Shown piece after piece: positions 1 through 10,999 of a DNA stretch of 64,000 nt; the first letter of the stretch is position 1, and each line of letters begins with the position of its first letter. Origin of the DNA: Emmonsiellopsis sp. PD_33 (lineage: Eukaryota > Ascomycota > Eurotiomycetes > Onygenales > Ajellomycetaceae). Below the pieces are notes generated by a model. It made no database searches and was not told the DNA's origin. It saw only the letters and a list, made by a program, of their open reading frames with translations. The position numbers were made by a program, and so were the translations under genes. Where the stretch lies: contig JANTQF010000152.1 of NCBI GenBank assembly GCA_032988165.1, positions 17,195-81,194 of the forward strand, in the 5' to 3' direction.

Positions 1-1755
1 ACTGCTCTGGCACAGAGAACTCCATGGCTGATACCCTCTCTTGATGTGAACAGAATATGCCTTCTAAAGACTCTAATGCCTGCTGAGTAAACTACAAATA
101 GAGACTACTAGATCCACAGACCCTTAAAGAATCTAAAGTAATATCACATAGAGTAATACATGCCTTGCCTGTCACCCTGCTAATCATAACTACCTCATCC
201 CTACTCCAGAGACTCTGGGACACTGCTGCCACCTCCAATAAACACCTTCAAATGATGACTCAGGTTATTCAAGATAAAGCTCACTATTTTCCACCTAAAC
301 TTCAGGCCCATGTTAACATCACTGAATGCTCCATAGACCCCAACTCCTAACTATACTTTCAGGGGAGATGGTGGGTTCCTGATTCAGAACCATTATACAC
401 CTAAATTATATAAGAAACTCATAATTCTCTGATGACCAGCTACCCAGACTATAAAGTACTCTATCAAATTTTATCCTGAGATTTCTATTAATCTAATATG
501 TCTTAGAGCATCCAACAGTTCACCCAGAACTGCAACATCTATTAATTCATTATCACCTGGCAGGACCATCACTAAGGTCTGCTCAAATTTCTCTCAATCT
601 TCAAATATGTCTAGCACAATGTCATCATCAATTTCACAGTAAACCTCTTTATGAGTAATAGCTGCAAGAATATCCTTATCATTATTAACCACCTCAGCAA
701 AGATATTATTCTTAAACTCTGTGTGAAGATGAATACATCTATAGTGGCTAAAGCCTTTCTTTAAAGTTCATTTTATCATTAGCATGATCTACCCTATATA
801 ATTATCTCAGACTATGAGACCCAGTTCATCAGAGCTATCTGGAGCTAAATCTACTAGCTCCTCAAAATCTTCTAGTACCTCTTAACCACCTATCACCCCA
901 AAACTGACAGCAGCACTGAATATATGATCCAGATAACTAAGAACTACCTCTAAAAGTTCTATTTATACACCTAGGATAACTGGAATGAACTCCTCTCACA
1001 TGCTGAACTTGCAATTAATGGCCACAATGCTGTTAGTACTGGTGTTAGCCTATTTTTCCTCTTACATGATTATAACCTTAAAGTCTTTAATCTCACTAAA
1101 TCACCTAAACCTTTCACTTTACTCTGCAGTCCAATTCAAATTGCAGACACTATCATCTCAAAACTCCAGTAAGCTTATAAGTAAGCTGAATCCTTCATGG
1201 CCAGCACTCAGCAGAATCAATAGAATCACATGAATGCTCACTGAAATCCTACTGAATGCTATAAGGTAGGTAATAAAGTCTAATTAGATCTCTAAAATAT
1301 TATGACTGATCACCTATCTTGCACACTTAACTACTAATATGCTAAGTACATCATTATTGAAGTTCTAAGAAGTTATAACTACTACCTTAACATACTATCT
1401 GGGATTCATAATATATTTTATATGAATTTACTCTGTAAAGCCTCCATCAACCTATTCCTCTCACAAGAGATTATTAACTGGCATCTGCCTGGCATCATCA
1501 AGGAAGATAATGAGGTAGAATACAAGATTGAAGCTATTCTCAACCACTATCATCATAGATGAGGATTTCAGTACTTAATGAAGTAACTTAGATATGAAGC
1601 CTCTTTATGGGAATCAACCTTCACCCTGCAAGATACTACTGCACTCACCCATTATAAAGAGCTGTACCTGCCTGATGAGACTCTACCTGCACTACCTCAC
1701 ATCCAATTTTCTGACCCCTTCCACCCACCCTCCAAATCCAAATAGGGGGGGATAA
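1..1755 (+). pseudogene. Element D: 3' part of Ty3/Gypsy chromovirus pol (integrase and chromodomain), decayed
   Basis: This is the end of a chromovirus polyprotein that enters from outside the window. Reading the plus strand through stop codons, about 350-600 gives the integrase zinc-binding region (a Gypsy-type GRWWVPDSEPL lead-in, then THDSLM, with the later Cys positions partly changed to Tyr). About 632-1000 gives the integrase core, with ISDYETQF around the second Asp and HPKTDSSTE around the Glu; the first Asp reads as Asn. About 1513-1660 gives a chromodomain (EVEYKIEAIL, then FQYL, then ASLWESTFTLQD). The frame is kept, but many codons are TAA, TAG or TGA, so the gene is dead. A poly-G/purine tract at 1741-1752 directly precedes the LTR and is the expected polypurine tract. 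C greatly exceeds G on this strand. Confidence 0.85.
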
Positions 1756-2011
1756 TGTGAAGGGTTACACCCTTATACTCTATATCTATAGCTCACCTAA
1801 ACTTCACCTAATCTCTAACTGCTCAATCAGACACCTCTAACCAGGCCTTCATATGAACATTTATTTACTCCAACCTCACATAATTCCCTTCTATTTATAT
1901 CACATAATCTCATAATTCCTTTTCCTTTTTCCTTCCTTTCTCTAGTAATTACAATTTTGATTCTAGTGTATAGCTTGTACAATCTGCTTATCAGAGTGTG
2001 TCTATTACACA
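1756..2011 (+). repeat. 3' LTR of element D
   Basis: The sequence starts TGTGAAGGGTTACACCC immediately after the purine tract and ends TATTACACA, giving TG...CA ends and a 256-bp unit. The partner LTR lies outside the window, so the right end is set by motif only and the target duplication cannot be checked. Confidence 0.6.
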
Positions 2012-3600
2012 GTGAAATTTCAGCATCATACTGTAGATATTAAGAATGAGTATAAAATTATTACTAAAATTTGTTACCATAATTTTTTTCCCTTATTTCC
2101 TAGGATGCTGATAGTCAGATGTGTTTCTCTTAGAAATTTCTACTTGAATCTCATTTAATTTCCTGAATGAGATTTTACTGGGTTGAAACACTATATGTTT
2201 GATCTTATTAATTAGTTAGGTGGAGTTTGAATTTAGCTGGCCCACCTAATTAATAGTCATGATAAATTAGTAGACTAATAATGTAATTCATTAATAAAGC
2301 TCATAAGGAAATTTCATGTAAAGACAGCTGCAGAATCATTCTGATCTAGTAGCAACTATATGAGACATTTTTATAGCTGTGACAAGTCTGACAATTAAAT
2401 TAAGCTATAGTATATATAATGGATGTATAAGATGATTTTTAAATTTATGGCAGGCTATTTACTTATCTTTCAGTAGAATATGAAGTAGCTTTACTGAGAT
2501 GATTATTCTTTAATAGCTTACAGCTGGCTGTAACTCTTTCTATACTAGTATATTCTTCTAGAAGTTTGGGCAGGAGAATGTGATGATACTACATGTATTG
2601 ATATAAAAGAGAGTGGTTAAGTAAATATAATAATCTGAGGTAATAGACTTTACAGAATTCTACTTAGCTATACTACCTTTAGAAATGACTTGCAGTACTC
2701 ATTTTCAGATGAACTGAGTACCTCCTCTATCTCTAATTAACTTTCTTTGATATTTATTCAGACTTCATATATTAAATTTATTCCATCAGTGTTCCACTGC
2801 TCTATATGATAATTCCCCTAATCCCCTTTAACTGATATACTAATAGATGGTGTATTTCCTGATAATTATTAATCAAAGCATTATATGCTTTAGCTGGGTA
2901 ATCTGCTGTGTTTAAATCCAAGAGATTGATGTGAATTGAAAGCCCCTACATATAATTATTTAGAATAGAAGATAATCTTAATATGAGGAATAAGTATGTG
3001 TGTAATATCATCAATTATGTGTATATGCAGAAATGTATAGGAAAGTACAAGTAGGATATATAACTTTATCTTATATCTTTAAGATAGATTTTATGCATTT
3101 TAATTATCAAATAAAGCTGCCTGATCATTATACATTAACTAAATTTTTTTGTGTAAAAGATAGATAGAGTGTCATACATAAACTAAAGGGGATTACATCT
3201 TTGAAAATAAATGAAAAGTTGCACATGCAATATAATTATATGTAGAGCTATGTAGTAGATAAACTGGAATTATATGTTCTATGTTGCAGAGTGTAGGTTA
3301 AATTGTCTGTAGGGGATGCTCCTTCATGTGTAGAGATGATATTTCCCTATGAGTAATAAGATAGTATAATGATCCTCTCATAATAATAACTTGATGAGTA
3401 ATATATGGTGAAAATGCATCTAATGCATTCTATGGAGAAGGTCCTAAAAGGTAGCTTATATTAAGACTATTGCACAGTAAATTTATTATACCTTTTTTCA
3501 AGTTTGATGAAAGCTCTGGCAATGGATCATAGCTGAGTAGGAGGAGGAGGAAGGAGGTATAGAATATATATATTAATATAGTAAATATAATGACACTATG
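2012..3600. other. AT-rich stretch without recognisable gene
   Basis: About 1.6 kb of AT-rich, CpG-free DNA. I find no reading frame with recognisable protein similarity, no LTR termini and no RNA gene. It is probably decayed repeat beyond recognition. Confidence 0.5.
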
Positions 3601-3990
3601 TGCCTGTAAAGAAAATATATATATATTTAATTACCAATTATGTGCATATTACCTATGCCAGGAGTTATAGGTGCAGCACAGCTATATGCCTGCAGGGAAA
3701 AATATATATATAATTAGTTATCAACTATGTATGCACCACTCATGCCAGGAGTAGTAGACATGGCACAGCTATATGCCTGCAGAGAAAAATATATATATAA
3801 TTAGTTATTAATTATGTGTGCATCACCCATGCCAGGAGTGGTAGATGCAGTACAGCTATATGCCTATGAAGAAAAATATACATATAATTAATTGCTAACT
3901 ATGTATGCACCACATATGGCATGGCTATGTGCCCAGAGAAATATATATAGATTTAGTGGCAGACTATGCATACACCATGCATATTAACAG
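3601..3990 (+). repeat. 87-bp minisatellite, about 4.5 units
   Basis: Units begin with TGCCTGYARRGAAAA at 3601, 3687, 3774, 3861 and, shortened, about 3930, so the spacing is 86, 87, 87 and about 69 bp. Each unit contains an ATATATATA run, ATGCCAGGAGT and CAGCTATA. Differences between units are mostly C/T and G/A. Confidence 0.8.
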
Positions 3991-4416
3991 TGAGAAGGTG
4001 GAAAGAAAGACAGCTGAGGAATGCAGGCATTACTGAAAATATTTATACTACTAAAAATTTAATCTAATATCTAGTTAATAAATTAGCAATGCTTTCACAA
4101 TTAATAGAAAAAATATTGTAAGTCAATAATTATAATTCTCTTTAAACTGGGAAGATGCCATCCCAGTATAGGGACATCAAATCACATAAATATAGCTTTT
4201 GCACTTCTTAATGATCCAGGATATTAACTAATCAATGAAGATTATGGCTATGATGCTATTAATGAAAATCCATAAGAGGTCTATTATTAAATTCTATTAC
4301 TGAAATTCTTAGAATGTAAATAAACTCCATTCTATACTAAACTTTCTCTATCTAATATTAATTTCTATTAAATAGACTTTATAAGCTCTCATTTCACATA
4401 AAAACTCTATATTATC
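3991..4416. other. AT-rich spacer
   Basis: About 430 bp between the minisatellite and the 3' end of the minus-strand gene remnant. No gene or repeat structure was recognised. Confidence 0.4.
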
Positions 4417-5225
4417 TTACTCTGAATAATCTTCCCACTCTAACTTCTCATTCTCATCACTCAACACCTCTTCCTCCATCTTAAAATCACCCTCTAATAC
4501 CTCTTCTAGCCAAGGAATTACTTCTAATAATCCTCTATCTTTCTTATCTAAAGTCTTCTAGAACTTATTCAATTTCTTTGCAGCTACTTCCTCACTAGCA
4601 TCAGCAGCTATGAGCATTGCTTTTCCATGCTTGAGAATCTTCACATCATGGGAGGCCAATAACACCTGTGCCTGAATGTAAAAATGTTGGAGGGCCATGT
4701 CAATGATCTTATCATTGAAGGGAGAGGGGATATCAATCTATTAACAGTTAGTATTAATCAATAATTATAGTTACAAGTTGAAGTAACTAACTCTTCTCTA
4801 TTTAGAACTGGTCCTAGATTACAATGCATGTAGTCACTATATAATCTCCTCTTCCTCTGCCTCCTCCTCAAGTGCATGCTTCTTTACAATTTAGACCTGA
4901 TGATATTCTAAGGACTTTTCTTGATCAAAATACTTCTAGATAATATGCTCAGTCTCTACCTTCTTTATGGCAGATTGATTAGCTAGTAATGCTATTTCTC
5001 TGTGCTTAGTATTAACATCTTTACTATCAGGACTATTATAAAAGCTCATTATCATTTAACTAATTCCTGCAGATGCTTTACTACATCAAAGTGTGCCTTA
5101 CAATTAGCCTCTTGGGCTTTTTCCATAATGGCCTCATTGCTGGTCTTTGCATGCCTGATCTTCCTGATGTGCTTGATCTTGGGGTATTATAAGTACTCCT
5201 TTATTAGTGATTGAGGGCTGGACAT
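4417..5225 (-). pseudogene. Decayed spliced gene of unknown function, divergent partner of the H3-like gene
   Basis: Read on the minus strand from ATG at 5225 (MSSPQSLIKEYL), the first exon is 55 codons, rich in Lys/Arg/His (KIKHIRKIRHAKTSNEA), and ends in phase 0 at 5061. A 61-nt intron (5060 to 5000) has a TACTAAG branch site and CACAG acceptor. The second exon is charged and helical, with a Glu-rich end (ALEEEAEEEE). A second small intron (about 4774 to 4738) has a perfect TACTAAC box and TAATAG acceptor. The third exon (4737 to 4417) reads as a mostly uninterrupted charged helical stretch and ends with an acidic tail. Stops in the frame are point changes. I do not recognise the family and see no histone fold in it. 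Introns show that it derives from a cellular-type gene, not retroelement pol. Confidence 0.55.
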
Positions 5226-5545
5226 TGTGTGTTTTATGATAACTCTGAATGTTAATATTTCTTGTATGATGTGATGAATGTTAAAATGATAGTATACTAA
5301 GATTAATGAAAGTAATTATAGAATATATTTATATAGTAATGGATCTGAGTAATAGGTTTAGATTATTCTCCTCAGTAACACTCAAAATAGAAATTATTTT
5401 AATCACAATCAGCAACATATCATGTTTACCCCTCTTCTCCTTCTCTTCTTCTTCTCATTTTTCTCTTCTCTTCTCTTCTTTTTTATAGTCTCTAAAATTT
5501 CTATCTCTGACTCCCCCCCCATTCCAACCACCTCTATCTAGTAGT
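5226..5545. promoter_or_regulatory. Intergenic region between two divergent gene remnants
   Basis: About 320 bp separate the inferred start codons of the minus-strand gene (5225) and the H3-like gene (5546). The right half is strongly pyrimidine-rich on the plus strand (TCTTCTTCTCATTTTTC-like runs at about 5430-5490 and a C8 run near 5511-5520), typical of fungal promoters. A shared bidirectional promoter is inference from geometry. Confidence 0.4.
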
Positions 5546-6650
5546 ATGTCTAGGTATGTGTCTCCAGCCTTCTTCCCCTAGAAACTAATGTATGAACTAA
5601 TATGTGAGTTTATTTTCAACTACTATCTGATCAACTATAAGTACTCCTCTGGAATCTACAAGAAACATAATAAGGCCTTCATAGTGAAGAAGTATCATAA
5701 GGACCATAAGGAGTAAGCTGATAATTAAAAGGCATGGCTTAAAGTAAATAGTAGATGCAGAGCTAAGAACTATGCTAATATTAAATCTAAGCTACAGTCA
5801 CTAGCTGATCTATTAGATAAGATACTATTCAGAATAATATTAATAGTTTACTAACAGCTAGATTAGTTGCAGAGAAGAAGATTACATTTTAGTAGATAAG
5901 TGTGTATCTAGTTTTGGAAATAGAGCTATTTAGTCAGCTTGTGAGGGAGATAATTCAGGATTTGCCCAAGGCAGGTAGGAAAAATCTGGGTGATAGATAT
6001 TATGTCCAGGCTGAGACCATTAATTATCTACACCTCATTAGTGAGGAGATACTGATGATGCTCTTTAAATGTAGGTAATGAGATAATATAATAGTCTATT
6101 AATAATATGATACTAATAGTACTTCAGGTGTGAATCTCTGCCTGGCTCATCACTGGAAGAAGACCTTTCAAGTTGATGATATGTAGCTTGTTCTGTCAAT
6201 TTTGAGAGAGATGAGCTGTTCATACTTTGGAGGTGTAAAGCTGAAGATAGCTGTAGAAGAGAATAAGAAATAGGGAGTAAAGATTAAAGGCTATGGCATG
6301 GAGATATAAGTAGTGGGGTGTGGGTTGAATGACTTTGATGTGGATACATCAGATGATGAGGACTGGGTTGATAGTGAGGAGGAGGAGGGTACTGTAAGTG
6401 AGGAAAATAGAGATAGAGATATAGAGCTTAATCTAGCAGACCTGGTCTTGATCCTGAAGAATAGAGAGGAAGGCTGTATGGTAAAGTCTATGGTTAAGGG
6501 GTCTATATTAAAGGAGTATGGGATTATAGAGCCTGTAGTAGAGAGAAATGTGCTGCATGGGGCCAGAAAGCATAAGGATTTAGAGCTTGTGGTTGACAAG
6601 CCTGAGAAGTGTGTGGTTGAGAAGTATGGAGAGCAGCCTAAGAGCTTGTA
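5546..6650 (+). pseudogene. Histone H3-like (H3-fold) protein with acidic C-terminal tail, decayed
   Basis: The plus strand at 5881-6070 encodes a stretch that aligns almost without gaps to the alpha-N/alpha-1 part of histone H3 (ELFSQLVREIIQDL against the H3 LPFQRLVREIAQDF segment). It continues through alpha-2 (VQAETINYLHLISEEIL...LF). A fungal intron at 6071-6127 (TACTAAT branch at 6111, TTCAG acceptor) joins it in phase to VNLCLAHHWKK and VDDMQLVLSIL, matching H3 TNLCAIHAKR and PKDIQLARRI. Loop 1 is about four residues longer than in canonical H3. The N-terminal part (MSRYVSPAFFP from 5546, Lys/Tyr-rich) is not an H3 tail; an intron from about 5751 to about 5858-5872 would restore the frame. 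After the fold comes an acidic tail (DTSDDEDWVDSEEEEG) and about 90 more residues to the stop at 6650. Stops are point changes. It could be a centromeric or specialised H3 relative, or element-borne. Confidence 0.7.
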
Positions 6651-7129
6651 GTAGCTTCAGATACTAAGGAGTAGATACATAGTAGAGATGATATGATGAT
6701 ATGGAGTAAGTATTAACTTATTACTATAATGAATGGAAAATTAATATAGTAGAAAAAATGTAATGAGAAATGATAATAATTCATATGAAATTTTTCATGA
6801 TGATTTCTAACTACATATGATTTATTATTATATCTGGGATTTTCCTTCCCATCCCATCCCATCCCATCTATTTATGGGATAGGACAGGATGGGACATGGG
6901 AGAACCATTCATGTAATAAGACAGAACATGGGATTTTAATTTGATTACAAGATAGGATATAGGAGCACACATTTTAGTATGAGATGAAATGAGATTAATA
7001 TCTACAGGATAAATATATAGAGATAGTTTCCCATCCTGTTCTATTCCATTCCAGTGGCAGCTTTAAGTAAAAGCATACTTTAGTAGGAGATACTAACTTT
7101 TTCTTTAACTCCCTATTAAGTTACATTTA
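6651..7129. repeat. Pentamer (TCCCA/TGGGA)n blocks in alternating orientation
   Basis: Four perfect TCCCA units stand at 6847-6866. They are followed at 6876-6900 by 5-bp-periodic GGGAT/AGGAC/GGGAC units (complementary orientation) and at about 7029-7053 by TCCCA/TCCTG/TTCCA units. The alternation could fold back. No gene was recognised in this stretch. Confidence 0.6.
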
Positions 7130-7760
7130 GAGGGGAAGATCAAATTTTTAGATATTATTCAAGCTATAACAGTATAACCCCTGTTAGATCCTATGAAGAA
7201 GGAAGTGGGGACAGTGTGTCTACACACTAATTAGAAGGGGTAGATGGTTGAGTATGACTCAATGGAGACTATATAAAGAATAGAAATTAAAGCTACATCT
7301 TATCTCCTAAACATTCTAAAGTATGAGATACTAGTATATATATACTGCCCTGAGGGAAGTATGATCTTTATGACTCAACTAAATATTAAGACTGCCTCTC
7401 CCCTGGAGATGATAGTAATAGTAGCTGATGAAAGACATATAAAGAAGTTAGAAGTATCTTTTTGAATGAGATATTAGAAGTTAAAAGGCATTCTAGGGGG
7501 TATTTATATTTTTATTTTCTCAAAATTACCTGGTGTTTCTTTCTTTTCAGTTAATATTAGCCTGGCTTATATGAAGGAAGGCTGGCATTTTCAAGTAAAA
7601 TTATAGATAGTAAACTTACTTAAAGGGAAGTATAAGATATGTGGTGAGATACCTACATCTCATATTAATATATATTATCTATTACTTCAAGCAGTGAAGC
7701 TTTCTATTAGCTCTAGAGTTATTCTTCTAGATGACCTACTAATTAAAACATCTTTTTAAT
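7130..7760 (+). pseudogene. Unidentified decayed coding segment with a candidate intron
   Basis: One frame reads protein-like over about 70 codons (ending with a run such as ADERHIKKLEV near 7426-7460), with point stops only. A GTATTT...CTTTTCAG segment at about 7500-7549 looks like an intron, after which a second coding-like stretch begins (ISLAYMKEGWHF). I do not recognise it. It lies just upstream of the LINE endonuclease and could be the LINE's first ORF, or an unrelated gene. Confidence 0.35.
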
Positions 7761-7789
7761 GAATATTATATATATTATTTCTCTTAATG

Positions 7790-8634
7790 TATGATTAATC
7801 TTAGACCCTGCCCAGTTCAGATGACTATACAATGCTATTCAGATATGAAAAGTAGATGTTATTCTAGTCTAAAAGGTTAAATTTAATAATAATAGCATTA
7901 GTGATTTAACATCAGCATTCCCATTAGTTTCAGTGGAAGCTCATAATAGATAGAAGAGTAGAGGTGTTGTAATAATCATAAACCTGAAAACAACACAGTG
8001 ACTGGCTGAGGAAGAAGACAGCCCAACTAGGAGCTCTTCTCATGTGCTTATAAGAGATATCAGTAGCTGAGTGCTTGTGTGTAGGGTGAAATTCAGGGAG
8101 AGACCCCTGATGATTAGTAATATCTATACTCTAATAGATATAGATATAAAAACATTCTAGCTAAGAATAGTTACCTGCAAGCTGAGCCATCATGAGTGGA
8201 AATAAAATATAATTAGAGGAGATTAGAACCTCACAGAGGGACCTATGAATCATCATGCCTATAAAGCCCCTAAATGGGGTTGGCTGGAGAGTATAAAAAC
8301 CCTTATTACTATTAGAAGCCCTCTTTATGATATAATAGACTACTGGAGATAAAGGTATTCTTCTGTGAGAGACTATACATTTTTTAGATAGAGAAAGCTA
8401 AAGTTATATATAGATAGAGTATATCTAAGAGAGGACTAGAGAATAGATATAACTAAGAGTAATATCTTCCTCTTAGAACTTAATATAGATCATCATGCAA
8501 TGACCCTTACTCTCAAAATCTCTACTATAATAGATAAAAGAAAGGAGAGATAGCATCTGAAGATGAATACATTAAAGTTCACTCAGATGAGAGATTTTTA
8601 TTAAATGACTTTATAATTACTCAAAATGAGTAAC
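7790..8634 (+). pseudogene. Tad-like LINE ORF2, endonuclease (EEP) part
   Basis: This is the 5' part of a non-LTR retrotransposon polyprotein. The frame shows an endonuclease/exonuclease/phosphatase fold: a GVVIIIN strand, an SNIYTLID strand, GD-stop-NLTEGPMNHHA at about 8230 (the GDFN motif with its Phe codon lost), a YIDRVYL segment, and NIDHHAM at about 8485-8502 (the terminal DH motif). This nuclease nicks target DNA during target-primed reverse transcription. The ORF is cut at 8634 by element B1 and resumes at 16339. Numerous point stops are present. Confidence 0.75.
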
Positions 8635-9094
8635 TATAAGCACACTCTAATATCTAAATGATGACACTACTATATTAGGAATAGAGATGGCACTATATTA
8701 GTTGATGCTCAGAAGAGATGAGGAGCTGATAAGTAAATTAAACTATTTAAAGCTTAGAGAGGTAGAGTTTATTAATAAGAGTTTTACTAGATTAGAGGAG
8801 GTAGATATTTTGATATCATAAAGAGGAGAATATGTAGGTGAATAGATGAGAGGATTTCCAAATATTAGGTAGATTGATAAATAAATTACTGATCTCTAGT
8901 AAGTCTGAGAGATCAGTAACTATTTATATGGAGCTCCCTGAAGCTACTAGATCTATTTATGATGCTGTGCTCTGGCCAGGCCTGAGTAGAACTTTATGAT
9001 GAGATATATGATAATATATATAATAAAGTTTAATGAGGTAGTTGCAGGACATCCAGCCAGTAGAATAATATATTATCAGTATGAGAGCATGATA
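8635..9094 (-). repeat. Element B1 LTR (3' LTR in element sense)
   Basis: 460 bp, with ends TATAAG... and ...CATGATA that correspond to TGTAAG...CATAACA in the best-preserved copy at 50214-50673. It aligns along its full length with the LTRs at 15874, 23030 and 50214, differing mostly by transitions. Confidence 0.9.
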
Positions 9095-9540
9095 ATTGCC
9101 TCCTTTTAAAAGAATTTAGTCTCTAAATTTTGGTTACATGAGAAATAGGGAGGCAACAGGGGATTAGAGTGTTGCAAGATAAATATTGAATTTATGCAGG
9201 ATTATCACAGTAACAAGGAGTAGGTAAGATAGAGGAGTATAAATAAGTATTCTTTGCATATAAAAAACTTCCTCTTAGTAACCATCTCATAATGTGCTCT
9301 GGTAAGTCTAAAATCCATCTCAAAAATGCCAGAATGAGTGTGAAAATAAGAGAAAAACACACTGCAAAGGACAGAGCAAAGGCTAATAGAGGAAATAGAT
9401 TAAAATAGCTATATCCACATTTATTCACACCTCCAATATCAAATATAAGTTTAAGAGACTCTGTTGGCCCCCCTTACCTATTATTATCAGTAAGTCTGAC
9501 ATGATATCAGAAGAGAAAGATAGAATCTAATATAAAATAG

Positions 9541-10560
9541 TGCCTCTATTTGTTACTATTTCTACAAATAGGGCCTTTAATTTCAATTCAGAGCCTATAT
9601 ATACTGTGGGGTTACTGAAATGACTCCAGCACCATCAGAAAGAGAGTGTTAAGAAGAAGAAGAAAGATTTTGAAGATAACATCTGAGAAGTTCTAGAATC
9701 TAATAACTTCAATATAAGTACTATAGATATGAATCAGTAGTGATAAGTAGCTAATTAGTTTTCTAGTTGACTGATAATTTATTGTCTAGGCCCAGTACTG
9801 ATGATTCTGTCAGTAACTCTCTATGTTCTTCTCTGTTAGAAGATCATAAGGATGGAGCCCTCTATATAAAGGGTTATTTTGAGTAGTTAGTAGAGGCAGA
9901 AGGCTCTTTAGAGTTAGAGAATGAGAAAGAGGAGAAGAATGAGGATGAAGATGAGAATAAGAAAATTAATTAGTATAAGCTAAATCTCTCTTTAGAGTCT
10001 TCTGAGTTCTCTGATTTTAATTCTAACCTCTCTAAGAAGTTAGAAGCTAATGATACCCTGATGGAGAAATACTATGCAGGTTGAGCTTCCTACCTGCACT
10101 GTATAAAGCTTTTCTGTAATGACTAGGGGATAGTGTGTGTGAAGTAATCACAGTATAATAACTATAAGTATTATTATAAAAATAACACATACTACTATTC
10201 TGTAAGTACTATTTCTCTGCCTATTCAGTTGTAACATGATTCCTAATAAAAACTATAGGTGCTGGCAAGATTCCATGAAAAACTGTGAAAGATATAGAAG
10301 CTGATAGATCTCAGCTGTATAGAATATGACATTCAGAAGTATCTTAAGATCTTCTATCATTAATTCACCTTTAATATAGAAATCTACATTAGAAAGAGAG
10401 TGTCTACTGAAGAGTAAGTTACTTCCACACCTATCTTAATAAGTTTAGAGTGTGCTGCCCTGCTGCATCAGATCATAAAGAAGTTGAAGGAGCAGAAGGA
10501 GGAGCTTTAAGAGATAAAGGAATTACTAAAGAAGATGATAAATATAAAATCCCTTTAGAT
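9541..10560 (+). pseudogene. Antisense accessory gene of element B (copy 1), acidic, Cys-rich and coiled-coil
   Basis: Located between the chromodomain end of pol and the 3' LTR but on the opposite strand to gag-pol. It is the more decayed homologue of 23935-24930. The acidic stretch is clear (about 9895-9960, Glu/Asp/Lys-rich), and the C-terminal helix rich in Lys/Glu/Leu (about 10480-10537) is kept. Several Cys codons of the zinc-finger-like motif seen in copy 2 have become Tyr (for example around 10095-10200), as expected from G-to-A change of TGT/TGC. I do not recognise the family. Confidence 0.6.
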
Positions 10561-10999
10561 GATACTGACATGTAAACTAATAGTAGAATAAATAAAAGTA
10601 AAGGAGGAAGAGATGTATTCTGTTAATTGAAAGATATAAAGTTATAACTGAAAGTAGATTGTCCTGAAGTGTCTGTAGTATCTATATGGAGAGAGTGTTT
10701 ATCTTTTTCTTTTACTTTTCTTTTTTCTTCTGTAGTGCCTTTGAGCTAAAGAATATTAAATTGTTTATTTGAGTCTTTTGGGTATAATACTCTTTCTAAT
10801 TTCTTTCCTGATGTGAGTTGACAATCTCATTAAACTCCTAAAACCCTTTAGAAAAACTAGGAGAAAAGTATTATCTATTCTTAGATCATGAAAACCTATC
10901 TACCTACTTAAAAACTTAGTGGGAGAAAAGAGTAGGGAGCTAGTGCTTTCTCTTTCTATTTAACTTTTAACCATAAGGAACTCTCACATCTTAATTCTG

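Noticed and set aside
3601..3990. CRISPR-like regularly spaced repeat
   Set aside because: Units are 87-bp head-to-tail copies without unique spacers, in a eukaryotic genome.
4417..5225. Histone H4-type partner for the H3-like gene
   Set aside because: No H4 motifs seen; the product is a charged coiled protein with acidic end.
9192..9428. Hydrophobic 78-codon minus-strand frame, possible membrane protein or envelope remnant
   Set aside because: The homologous region in B2 does not keep it open and it lies between the accessory gene and polypurine tract; composition alone gives the hydrophobicity.
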